A stretch of DNA of 23,976 nucleotides, from contig DASYCO010000049.1 of the NCBI GenBank assembly GCA_036500145.1, forward strand, positions 1 to 23,976. The letters run 5' to 3'. Shown here in pieces: positions 14,310 through 23,347 of this stretch. Numbering within the stretch: the stretch's first letter is position 1; every line of letters starts with the position of its first letter. The translations under genes and the position numbers were made by a program. The notes beneath the pieces are model-generated. The model was not told the DNA's origin. It saw only the letters and a list, made by a program, of their open reading frames with translations, and ran no database searches. The stretch comes from CAMAVH01 sp036500145. GTDB taxonomy: Bacteria; Pseudomonadota; Alphaproteobacteria; SMXQ01.

Positions 14310-15155
14310 ATGGTGAAGCAGAAGGGCTCGGGCGAAACCCCCGCCACGGATCGGCGACGCATCAAGTCGGTCGAGGTCGGCTTCCGCACGATCCGCGTCC
14401 TCGAGGCGGCGGACGCCCCCCTGCCTCTGAACAAGATCGCCGCGGCCGTCTCCATGCCGCTGAGCAAGGCCTACGTCTACCTGCAGAGCTACGTGCGCGA
14501 AGGCCTCGTGCAGCAGGATCCCGTCACCGGCTTCTATGGCCTAGGCCTGTTCGCGACCCAGCTCGGCCTCGCCGCCATCCGCAAGCTCGACGTCGTCACC
14601 GTGTCGCGCTACGACCTCGACAGGCTGCGCGACGAGACGCGCTGCGCGACCGTGCTTGCGGTCTGGGGCAACCACGGCCCGACCATCGTCCTGAAGGCCG
14701 ATGGCGAAGCCCAGGGCCCCGTCGAGGTGCGGATCGGCTACGTGCTGTCGCCCACCCGCTCGGCCTCGGGCCATGTGTTCCTGGCCGCGCTCACGGAAGG
14801 CGACGCCGAAGCGGCGATCCTCGCCGAGGTGCGCGCCCGCGCCGGCAGCATCCGCTACGCCTCGGTCGCCGCCGCCCGCACGGCCCTCAAGCCGCTGCTG
14901 ACCAAGGTCAGGCGCAAGGGCTACGCCGTCAGCTCGCACAGCGGCTTCGCCGCCACCGCCGCCCCGATCTTCGACTACAGCGGCCGCATCGTCGCCGCCA
15001 TGGGCATCCTGGCGCCGATCGGCTCGCCGACGGCCAAGGAGCAGCCGCAGATCGCCGAGCTGCTGATGGCCACGACGTCGCGCATCTCGGCCAAGCTCGG
15101 CTACGGCGCGAAGTCGCAGGACGAGCCGGCGCTGAAGGCCGCGCTCAAGGGCTGA
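14310..15155 (+). CDS. IclR-family transcriptional regulator (second copy)
   Basis: This 281-residue protein belongs to the same subfamily as the one at 1228-2115. Its winged HTH (about residues 15-80) has PLNKIAAAVSMPLSKAYVYL, and the effector domain (about 95-260) opens with ATVLAVWGNHGPTIVL. Both proteins share the patterns 'S.AY.YL...V..G.V.QD.V.G.Y.LG', 'LGL.AI' and 'ATVL..WG..GPT'. ATG 14310 (or the next codon, GTG 14313) was chosen because GGAGGG sits at 14301-14306 and a promoter-like element overlaps the earlier ATG at 14253. The gene converges on a solute-binding protein gene with only 13 bases between stops. It does not have the basic tail of its relative. Likely target: nearby catabolic or uptake genes; the effector is unknown. 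Confidence 0.87.
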   Translation: MVKQKGSGETPATDRRRIKSVEVGFRTIRVLEAADAPLPLNKIAAAVSMPLSKAYVYLQSYVREGLVQQDPVTGFYGLGLFATQLGLAAIRKLDVVTVSRYDLDRLRDETRCATVLAVWGNHGPTIVLKADGEAQGPVEVRIGYVLSPTRSASGHVFLAALTEGDAEAAILAEVRARAGSIRYASVAAARTALKPLLTKVRRKGYAVSSHSGFAATAAPIFDYSGRIVAAMGILAPIGSPTAKEQPQIAELLMATTSRISAKLGYGAKSQDEPALKAALKG

Positions 15156-15173
15156 GCCGTCAGGCAGCTCAGC
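15151..15173. terminator. Inverted repeat covering both convergent stop codons
   Basis: GCTGAGC (15151-15157) pairs perfectly with GCTCAGC (15167-15173) around a 9-base loop. The TGA of the IclR gene (15153-15155) lies in the left arm. The complementary stop of the solute-binding protein gene (TCA on the plus strand, 15169-15171) lies in the right arm. It could act as a compact bidirectional terminator, though no T-tract follows on either strand. Confidence 0.45.
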
Positions 15174-16284
15174 GGCCGCCCAGCGCCTTGATCAGCTCGT
15201 CGCGGTAGCTGGCGAGGAATTTCCCGAGATACCAGTCTTCCGTGTACTGGTCGATGTAGGTCACGCCCGGCTTCGGGATGACGTAGTCGGGAATGCCTTC
15301 GGTCGTCACGTCGAGGCGGCGGCTCGGCACCTGCTTGACCTGCGAATAGATCTGCTGGGCCGGCTGGCTCGCATACCAGTTGAGGAACACCGTCGCCGCG
15401 TTCGGATGCGGCGCGCCGGCCGGCTGGCCGATGACGCTGCTGCCGCCGATGATGGCGCCCGGCCCGTCCGTCATCTCGGCGACGACGAGGTTCTTCACGC
15501 CCGACTGGCGGAAGCGATCCACCTCCACCGCCACGGCGCCGAGCCCGATCGGATAGGCGCCGCGCGAGACCCATTCCATCAGCTGGCGGTCGACGCGCGT
15601 GACGTTGACCTGCTGGTCGATGAACAGCTTCTTGACGAAGTCGATCCCGAAGACGTCGATCAGATAGCCTGTGGCGGCCTGGCCGGCGCCCTGCGTCGGG
15701 TCCCAGGCGGCGATCTTGCCCTTGTATTGCGGCTTCAGCAGATCCTGCCAGTTGGTGATCTCGCCCGGCTTGATGACGTCGCCATTGAAGACCGGCTTGC
15801 CGAAGATTTCGTGGGACGTCTGCAGCAGGTACTGGCCGTCGTTGTCGACCCATTTGATCTTGCCGTCCGTCCACATCGCCGGATTGGTGACGCCCGGCAG
15901 GACGAGCTGCGGCCCGACCGGCTTGAGCTGGCCGTCCTTGACGAAGGTCATCAGGCTCTGCCCGCCCATCAGCAGGTCGATGGTCACCTGCTTGGCGCGG
16001 ATCTCGCGGGCCAGGCGGCTGAGCTGCTCGCGGCCCTCGCCTTGGAGGAACTCGACGCTGAGGCCGGTGTCGCGCTTGAAGCCGTCGCTCAGGGCCTTGG
16101 CATATTCCGGCCGGCCGGCGACGACGAGCGTGCCCTCCTTCTTCGCCGCAGCCACGGTGGCAGCCCAGCTTGCCGGCGCGCCGGCTTGCCAGTCCTGGGC
16201 GACGGCCATGGCGCCGCCGCCGATGGACAGGAGCGCGCCCGAGAAGAATGCGAGCAGAGTGGTGGCCGTGATGCGCAGCGACAT
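15169..16284 (-). CDS. Secreted ABC-transporter solute-binding protein (iron/organic-acid type family)
   Basis: The protein has 371 residues. The N-terminus is a Sec signal peptide (positive start MSLRITATT, hydrophobic core, likely cleavage AVA-QDW after residue 29). The mature part has AAAKKEGTLVVAGRPEYAKA and FKRDTGLSVEFLQGEG, typical of the SBP_bac_6 / Fe(3+)-type periplasmic binding proteins. Similar folds also bind thiamine, polyamines, phosphonates or organic acids. The C-terminus has YTEDWY but no clear tyrosine pair of FbpA iron sites, so iron is not assured. A GGGAGAG ribosome site lies 5 bases before the start. No permease or ATPase gene is next to it in this window: the tRNA gene lies upstream and the convergent IclR gene downstream. 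It may be an orphan binding protein or a component of a transporter encoded elsewhere. Confidence 0.85.
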   Translation of the reverse strand: MSLRITATTLLAFFSGALLSIGGGAMAVAQDWQAGAPASWAATVAAAKKEGTLVVAGRPEYAKALSDGFKRDTGLSVEFLQGEGREQLSRLAREIRAKQVTIDLLMGGQSLMTFVKDGQLKPVGPQLVLPGVTNPAMWTDGKIKWVDNDGQYLLQTSHEIFGKPVFNGDVIKPGEITNWQDLLKPQYKGKIAAWDPTQGAGQAATGYLIDVFGIDFVKKLFIDQQVNVTRVDRQLMEWVSRGAYPIGLGAVAVEVDRFRQSGVKNLVVAEMTDGPGAIIGGSSVIGQPAGAPHPNAATVFLNWYASQPAQQIYSQVKQVPSRRLDVTTEGIPDYVIPKPGVTYIDQYTEDWYLGKFLASYRDELIKALGGR

Positions 16285-16574
16285 GCGTCTCTCCCTGTTG
16301 CCCGACGTCCCGGCGCTGCCGTTGATTCGGCGGCCTGCGTCGTCGTTCCGCGGCGCTCCGGGGCCAGCCTCCGTTAGAGGAGGTCGTGGTCTGCCGGACT
16401 GGTCGCGGTTATCCCTGTGGGTTTCTTGATTCGTGCGTTTCTTGGTTTCGCGAGGAGACTTTGGCTTTCAACCCGGTGGCCGTCAAGCCGCGCGCAGCGG
16501 CACGGCCAAGGCCGCATCTTGCCCACCGCGGCCAAGGCCGCCGCTTGCAGAGCCGGCAACGACGGAAGAGGGAA
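16285..16574 (-). other. Gap between tRNA-Ile and the solute-binding protein gene
   Basis: This 290-base stretch holds no gene I can support. It has a ribosome site for the solute-binding protein at its left end, a weak CCTCC/GGAGG inverted repeat at 16368-16383, and a pair of 13-base direct repeats at 16503-16541. A plus-strand open frame (16386-16640) is a tRNA-antisense artefact and was rejected. Confidence 0.55.
16503..16541. repeat. Two 13-base direct repeats next to the tRNA 3' end
   Basis: CGGCCAAGGCCGC occurs at 16503-16515 and again at 16529-16541 (period 26). Each copy contains GGCC-AA-GGCC and could form a tiny hairpin. The repeats lie 34 bases beyond the CCA end of the tRNA and may help end its transcript, or be chance in GC-rich DNA. 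Confidence 0.4.
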
Positions 16575-16651
16575 TGGTGGGCCCGGCAGGACTTGAACCT
16601 GCAACCAGACCGTTATGAGCGGTCGGCTCTAACCAATTGAGCTACAGGCCC
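16575..16651 (-). tRNA. tRNA-Ile2 (anticodon CAU, lysidine-modified type)
   Basis: Reading the minus strand from 16651 gives a full cloverleaf. The acceptor is GGGCCTG/CGGGCCC with one U-G wobble. The D arm is GCTC...GAGC, and the anticodon stem is GACCG/CGGTC with loop CTCATAA (anticodon CAT). The T arm is GCAGG-TTCAAGT-CCTGC, the discriminator is A, and CCA is encoded (16575-16577). CAU could mean Met, but the acceptor has C4-G69 and C5-G68, the pairs known to be recognised by TilS. The body also resembles Ile2 of Bacillus, and it lacks initiator features. It would read AUA codons after lysidine formation. It follows rpoD on the same strand. Confidence 0.9.
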
Positions 16652-16749
16652 ACTGTTCTTCCCGCGAGCGCGTCTCCATGCGCACGCGGCTCTACGCTGC
16701 CATGCGGCGCTTCCGCTGGCAACGTGGCTGAGACGAAGGCTGGGGAAAT

Positions 16750-16773
16750 GGGCGGGCCCGAATAGGCCCGCCC
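16750..16773 (-). terminator. Rho-independent-type terminator after rpoD
   Basis: GGGCGGGCC (16750-16758) and GGCCCGCCC (16765-16773) form a perfect 9-bp GC stem with a 6-base loop, 7 bases past the rpoD stop on the minus strand. The following bases in the transcript direction are CATTTCCCC, a weak T-tract. The hairpin probably separates rpoD from the tRNA gene downstream. Confidence 0.72.
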
Positions 16774-16780
16774 AAAAGTC

Positions 16781-18856
<2,076 letters not shown>

Positions 18857-18986
18857 TATCCGTTCCGTTTCATCGCCGAAGGGCCAAGGTCCGATATGCG
18901 CGGACCGCAGCCGTGGCATTCAATCGTCATGCCAACGGCGAAGCGCCATTGGCCAAATTCCCGCGCCCCTCGCGGGGCCGAACCTT

Positions 18987-19012
18987 CAAGGCGCCCTTCG
19001 ACCAAGGCGCCC
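18987..19012. repeat. Short direct repeats in the dnaG-rpoD gap
   Basis: CAAGGCGCCC occurs at 18987-18996 and 19003-19012 (period 16). Close by, GCCCC-TCGC-GGGGC (18965-18978) is a 5-bp stem with a tetraloop. Both lie between the dnaG stop and the rpoD start and could be part of rpoD transcription control. I could not identify a convincing rpoD promoter by eye. Confidence 0.35.
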
Positions 19013-19089
19013 CTCGAAAAGGGTCAAACATCCAAACCCGCCGACGGGCCAATTCCGTCGCCGCACCGCACGCCATGTCCGGCGCTGAA

Positions 19090-21081
19090 TTATCCGTGTC
19101 TCTCCAAATCGGCCTCGTCGCTGGCGCCGCGGTTCTTTTCGTTGATCAGGGCTTCCAGCCGAGTCCAGTTCTCGTCGCTGGGATCGCCCGCGTAGGCCGC
19201 TTCCGCCGCTCTGATCTCCGCTTTCAGTTCCGCCAGCCGGTGTCGGTCGAGCACATAGCGCCACCCCTGGAGGGCGTCGGCTGCGTCGGCCTCGGGCCGG
19301 ACGAAGGACTCGCCTGCCCCCGCCTGGGCGCCGCAAAGACGCTCGATCAGGGATAGAAATCCTCGCTCTGTCAGATGGTCCCGCAAGGCTCCCGCGTCAA
19401 GGACGCCGGAGGCCGAATGCATGCCCCCTTCACGTTCGGCGGCCACTTCTATGATCGCGAGCCGCAGACTGTCAAGGTCGCGGGATTCAAGCAAAATATG
19501 CGCCAACTCCTCGGTCACCTCCGACAAAATTTCCGGATGGTGGAGGACCGTCGCCAGGAGCACGCGCTCGCGCCGCCCCGCTTCGCCCTGCTCGCCGCGC
19601 CCGAGCGGATCGGGGGGCGCCACCGGCGCGCCCGGCCCGAGGCCGAGCGACGAGGCGCCATAGCCCTTGTTGGCCCCGAAACGGCCGGCTCCGAAGCCTC
19701 CCGCCCCGAAACGGCCTGGAACGCCGCGGTTCGTGAAGCCGCGCTGCGGCGCACCATAGCCCGAGTTCCCGCCGCCGCCCGCCTGGCGGGCGCCGGCCGC
19801 GCGGCTGGACATGCGGAGGTCCTGGCGCACGCGGTCGCGGAAATGGTCCTGGTAATGCTTCTTGAGCGTCGGGTCGGCGACCTTGCCGGCCTGGTCCATC
19901 AGGGTCTTCTCGATGACCGCGACCTTTTCCGGCGTGTCGGCGCCGCCGCCTCCGGTCGCCAGTTCCCAGAGCAATTGAGACAAAGGCTTGGAAGCTGCAA
20001 GCAGCGCCCGGAACGCCGCCACGCCTTGCCCGCCGATCAGGCTGTCGGGATCCTCCCCGTTGGGCAGGCCGACGAAGCGCAGCGTGCGGCCCGGCACGAT
20101 GAGCGGCAAGGCGCGGTCGGCGGCGCGCGCGGCGGCGCGCATGCCAGCCGAATCGCCGTCGAAGCAGAGCGTCGGCTCGGGCACCAGCCGCCATAGCTCG
20201 CGCATCTGGTCTTCCGTCAGCGCCGTGCCGAGCGGCGCCACGGCGGGCACGCCGGCGGACAGCGCCGCGATGGCGTCCATGTAGCCTTCGGTGACGACGA
20301 GCAGGTTCTCCTTGCGCGCCCCTTCCATCGCCTGGGCGTAGCCGTAGAGGTTGCGGCCCTTGTGGAAGAGCGGCGTCTCCGGCGAGTTGAGGTACTTGGG
20401 CGCGCCTTCCGGCGCCGGGTCGAGCACGCGGCCGCCGAAGGCGATGACGCGTCCGCGCCGGTCGGTGATCGGGAAGATGATGCGGCTGCGGAACAGGTCG
20501 TAGGTCTCGCCGTCGCTCTCGCGCTTGCGGATCAGGCCGGCGTCGAGGATGAGCTGCTCGTCGAAGCCCTGCTTGAGCAGCGCGGCCTTGAGCGCGCCGC
20601 GCGATTCGGGCGCGAAGCCGATACGGAAGCGCTCGATCGCCGCCATCTGCATGCCGCGCTTGGCGAGATAGTCGCGCCCGGGCCGGCCGCGCGGCCCCAC
20701 CAGTTCCAGCATGAACCACTGCGCCGCCGCCTCGACGACGGCGTGCAGCGTCTGGCGCTTCTGGCCCTCTTCGCGCTCCTCGCGCGTCATGTTCGGAATC
20801 TGCAGGCCCGCCTCGCCGGCGAGCCGCTCGACCGCCTCGGGGAACGACATGTTCTCGGTGCGCATCACGAAGCCGATGACGTCGCCGTGCGCGCCGCAGC
20901 CGAAGCAGTGGAAGAAGCCCTTGTCCTCGCTGACGGTGAAGGACGGGCTCTTTTCGTTGTGGAAGGGGCAGAGGCCCGTGTGCTCGCGGCCGCGCTTGAC
21001 CAGCTTGACGCGGCGCGCCACCACGTCGGCGATGTTCAGCCGATTGCGCATCTCATCGAGAAAGGACGGATCGAACGCCAT
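19090..21081 (-). CDS. dnaG: DNA primase DnaG
   Basis: This 663-residue primase makes RNA primers for replication. The CHC2 zinc finger has Cys38, His41, Cys59 and Cys62 (CPFHNEKSPSF ... FFHCFGCGAHGD). The catalytic core follows, with ITDRRGRVIAFGGRVLD and YLNSPETPLFHKG. The TOPRIM region has VVTEGYMDAIAAL and LCFDGDSAGMRAA. The C-terminal part (about 495-663) is the DnaB-helicase-binding domain. Oddity: residues about 428-494 form a Gly/Phe/Arg-rich low-complexity linker (such as GRFGAGGFGAGRFGANKGYG). The gene lies 95 bases after yqeY and upstream of rpoD, all on the minus strand. The start M at 21081 is the expected family start (FDPSFLDEMRNR). Confidence 0.97.
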   Translation of the reverse strand: MAFDPSFLDEMRNRLNIADVVARRVKLVKRGREHTGLCPFHNEKSPSFTVSEDKGFFHCFGCGAHGDVIGFVMRTENMSFPEAVERLAGEAGLQIPNMTREEREEGQKRQTLHAVVEAAAQWFMLELVGPRGRPGRDYLAKRGMQMAAIERFRIGFAPESRGALKAALLKQGFDEQLILDAGLIRKRESDGETYDLFRSRIIFPITDRRGRVIAFGGRVLDPAPEGAPKYLNSPETPLFHKGRNLYGYAQAMEGARKENLLVVTEGYMDAIAALSAGVPAVAPLGTALTEDQMRELWRLVPEPTLCFDGDSAGMRAAARAADRALPLIVPGRTLRFVGLPNGEDPDSLIGGQGVAAFRALLAASKPLSQLLWELATGGGGADTPEKVAVIEKTLMDQAGKVADPTLKKHYQDHFRDRVRQDLRMSSRAAGARQAGGGGNSGYGAPQRGFTNRGVPGRFGAGGFGAGRFGANKGYGASSLGLGPGAPVAPPDPLGRGEQGEAGRRERVLLATVLHHPEILSEVTEELAHILLESRDLDSLRLAIIEVAAEREGGMHSASGVLDAGALRDHLTERGFLSLIERLCGAQAGAGESFVRPEADAADALQGWRYVLDRHRLAELKAEIRAAEAAYAGDPSDENWTRLEALINEKNRGASDEADLERHG

Positions 21082-21145
21082 CGGCGGCTGTCAAGCTCCC
21101 GCGCTGAAATTGCTACGCCCGAACATCTCGCCCGGCGCGGACCTG

Positions 21146-21165
21146 CGCGCATCCGGGGATGCGCG
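21146..21165 (-). terminator. Hairpin between yqeY and dnaG
   Basis: CGCGCATCC (21146-21154) and GGATGCGCG (21157-21165) are perfect reverse complements with a 2-base gap, effectively an 8-bp stem with a 4-base loop. It begins 11 bases after the yqeY stop (minus strand) and lacks a T-tract. It may partly end or process the transcript before dnaG. Confidence 0.5.
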
Positions 21166-21176
21166 GGCGGACGCGC

Positions 21177-21635
21177 CTAGGCGGACAGCTTCTGCTTCAC
21201 CAGGCCGCCGGCCTTGGCGAAATCCATGACGCCGGCATGGTCCTGCTTCAGGGCCGCCATCACCTTGCCCATGTCCTTGATGCCGGCGGCGCCGGTGGCG
21301 GCGATGGCCGCGTCGACGGCGGCCGACATCTCGGCCTCGTCCATCTGCTTGGGCAGGAAGCTCTCGATGACGGCGATCTCCTCGCGCTCCTGCTGCGCAA
21401 GCTCCGGGCGGTTGCCCTTGGTGTACATCTCGATGCTCTCGTGGCGCTGCTTCACCATCTTCTGCAGCATCTCGAGGATGGCCGAATCGGGAATCGGCTC
21501 GGAGCTGCCGGTGCCGCGCGCGGCGATGTCGCGGTCCTTGAGGGCGGCCAGGATGAGGCGCACGGTCGAGAGGGCCCGCTGATCCTTCGCCTTCATGGCG
21601 TTTTTCAGCGCGTCGTTGAGAGCGGGACGGAGCAT
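21177..21635 (-). CDS. yqeY: GatB/YqeY-domain protein
   Basis: This 152-residue protein matches the YqeY family end to end. It opens LRPALNDALKNAMKAKD and RALSTVRLILAALKDRDIAA, has YTKGNRPELAQQEREEIAVI and IESFLPKQMDEAEM in the middle, and ends with the KDMGKVMAALK and VMDFAKAGGLVKQKL segments. It is a stand-alone relative of the tail domain of GatB, which binds tRNA in the amidotransferase. Its own function is unclear. In alphaproteobacteria it commonly sits between carA and dnaG, as here. No Shine-Dalgarno sequence precedes ATG 21635 on the minus strand (the upstream transcript reads GGTTTAAAAAACCTCC), so initiation may be weak or use the A-rich leader. Confidence 0.93.
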   Translation of the reverse strand: MLRPALNDALKNAMKAKDQRALSTVRLILAALKDRDIAARGTGSSEPIPDSAILEMLQKMVKQRHESIEMYTKGNRPELAQQEREEIAVIESFLPKQMDEAEMSAAVDAAIAATGAAGIKDMGKVMAALKQDHAGVMDFAKAGGLVKQKLSA

Positions 21636-21670
21636 GGAGGTTTTTTAAACCGGTCTGTCGGGAAACGAGC

Positions 21671-21699
21671 AAAGTACAGGAAAGAGGCCGCTTTGGCAA
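21671..21699 (-). promoter_or_regulatory. Candidate promoter for yqeY-dnaG
   Basis: On the minus strand TTGCCA (21699-21694) is followed by 17 bases and TACTTT (21676-21671). The -35 matches consensus at five of six positions; the -10 is weak (three of six). The site is 36 bases upstream of the yqeY start and would read through yqeY into dnaG. Confidence 0.4.
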
Positions 21700-21755
21700 C
21701 GTCCGAATGATTCTCAAGCCATTGAATTTAATATGTCTTTTTACGGTCATCGTCC

Positions 21756-21784
21756 TTGACGCAGCGCTGACGTTTGCTTATCTA
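21756..21784 (+). promoter_or_regulatory. Candidate sigma-70 promoter for carA
   Basis: TTGACG (21756-21761), a 17-base spacer and TATCTA (21779-21784) form a good -35 and a modest -10 box. Transcription would begin near 21791, leaving a leader of about 165 bases before carA. Confidence 0.5.
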
Positions 21785-21956
21785 ACGGCCAATTTGCTGC
21801 CACCCGGCCGCGTGCGCCCCCGCGCCCGATAGGTGGCTTTCGCCGTACCGTTTGCTTGGCCCGCCTGCTCGGACCCGACGCGACCCGACCGCCCCGTCCT
21901 GAATGACGGATTTCGGTGGGAGCCGCGAGGCCCGAGGCTGGCCACAGGAGCCCGCC

Positions 21957-23294
21957 ATGCCGCCGACCGCCAGAAAAGCCCGACCCTCGCCGCAGAAAAA
22001 AGCGGGGGCCGCCGTTTCCGCACGCGCGTCCAAGCCGGGCGCGTCCAAGGCGGCCGCTCCGCGCAAGGCCGCCCCCGCCAAGAAGAAGGCCGCCGGCAAA
22101 CTTGCCAGCGGCTTCCTCAACGGCACGGCCGCTCCCCGCCCGGCGAATGCCACGGCGGCCATCGTCCTGGCCGACGGCACCGTCATCTGGGGCCAGGGCA
22201 TCGGCGCCGCCGGCGTGCGCGTCGGCGAGGTCTGCTTCAACACCTCGATCACCGGCTACCAGGAGATCCTCACCGATCCGTCCTACGCCGGCCAGATCAT
22301 CACCTTCACCTTCCCGCATGTCGGCAACGTCGGCGCCAACCCCGAGGATCTCGAGACGACGACGCCGGCCGCGCGCGGCCTGGTGCTCAAGGCCTCGATC
22401 ACCGAGCCCGCCAACTGGCGCGCCGCGCAGCACCTCGACGCCTGGCTCAAGTCCTACGACATGGTCGGCATCGCCGGCGTCGACACGCGCCGCCTGACGC
22501 GCCACATCCGCGACCAGGGCGCGCCCAACGGCGTCATCGTCCATGCGCCGAACGCCATCAAGAAGCCCGAGCTGATCGACGTGCCGGCGCTGATCGCGCA
22601 GGCCAAGGCCTGGCCCGGCCTCGAAGGCATGGACCTGGCGAAGGACGTGAGCTGCCGCCAGACCTACAGCTGGGACGAAGCCGCCTGGACGCTCGGCAAG
22701 GGCTACGCGACGCAGGCCAAGCCGCGCTTCCACGTCGTCGCCGTCGACTACGGCGCCAAGCGCAACATCCTGCGCTGCCTCGCCGCCGCCGGCTGCAAGG
22801 TCACCGTCGTGCCCGCGACCGCGAGCGCCGAGGACATCCTGCGCCACAAGCCCGACGGCGTGTTCCTCTCCAACGGCCCCGGCGACCCGGCGGCGACCGG
22901 CGAATATGCCGTGCCCGTCATCCAGAAGATTCTGGAAACCGGCAAGCCGATGTTCGGCATCTGCCTCGGCCACCAGATGCTCGGCCTGGCGCTCGGCGCC
23001 AAGACCAAGAAGCTGGCGCTCGGCCATCGCGGCGCCAACCAGCCGGTGAAGGACCTGGAGACCGGCAAGGTCGAGATCACCAGCCAGAACCACGGCTTCG
23101 CCGTCATGCCGGAAAGCCTGCCCAAGGGCGTCAAGGCGACGCATGTCTCGCTGTTCGACGGCGTGCTCGAAGGCCTGCGCGTCGAGGGCAAGCCGGTGTT
23201 CTCCGTGCAGTACCATCCCGAGGCCTCGCCCGGCCCGCAGGACAGCCACTATCTCTTCGACCGCTTCGTCAAGCTGATGGAAGCGAAGAAGTAA
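21957..23294 (+). CDS. carA: Carbamoyl-phosphate synthase small subunit (glutaminase) CarA
   Basis: This 445-residue protein supplies ammonia from glutamine to CarB for carbamoyl phosphate, used in arginine and pyrimidine synthesis. The N-terminal domain has FNTSITGYQEILTDPSY and AGVDTRRLTRHIR. The class I amidotransferase domain has VDYGAKRNILR, SNGPGDP, the nucleophile Cys336 in FGICLGHQM, and His420/Glu422 in QYHPEASPGP. ATG 21957 was chosen for its AGGAG ribosome site 6 bases upstream. Oddity: the family usually starts near the VLADGT segment, but here about 65 extra residues precede it. These are rich in Ala, Lys and Pro (14 Lys/Arg and no acids in the first 48). carB follows after 53 bases. 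Confidence 0.96.
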   Translation: MPPTARKARPSPQKKAGAAVSARASKPGASKAAAPRKAAPAKKKAAGKLASGFLNGTAAPRPANATAAIVLADGTVIWGQGIGAAGVRVGEVCFNTSITGYQEILTDPSYAGQIITFTFPHVGNVGANPEDLETTTPAARGLVLKASITEPANWRAAQHLDAWLKSYDMVGIAGVDTRRLTRHIRDQGAPNGVIVHAPNAIKKPELIDVPALIAQAKAWPGLEGMDLAKDVSCRQTYSWDEAAWTLGKGYATQAKPRFHVVAVDYGAKRNILRCLAAAGCKVTVVPATASAEDILRHKPDGVFLSNGPGDPAATGEYAVPVIQKILETGKPMFGICLGHQMLGLALGAKTKKLALGHRGANQPVKDLETGKVEITSQNHGFAVMPESLPKGVKATHVSLFDGVLEGLRVEGKPVFSVQYHPEASPGPQDSHYLFDRFVKLMEAKK

Positions 23295-23347
23295 CGCTTC
23301 GCCGCCCGCCGCCCGCTTTTCGCTACACGCTTTTCGATTGAAGGCCC

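Larger units (their letters stand above)
21636..21956. other. Divergent promoter region between yqeY and carA
   Basis: This 321-base region separates two divergent genes. It contains candidate promoters for both directions (annotated separately) and an AT-rich centre around 21711-21745. About 165 bases would form the carA leader. An in-frame ATG at 21903 has no ribosome site and is not preferred as the carA start. Confidence 0.6.

Noticed and set aside
16386..16640. Plus-strand small open frame ending in DLNLQPDRYERSALTN
   Set aside because: This peptide is the well-known result of translating the antisense of a tRNA gene; it overlaps tRNA-Ile2.
16575..16651. Reading the CAU tRNA as elongator or initiator tRNA-Met
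   Set aside because: C4-G69 and C5-G68 in the acceptor and the similarity to known Ile2 tRNAs favour Ile2, though identity should be confirmed with a tRNA model.
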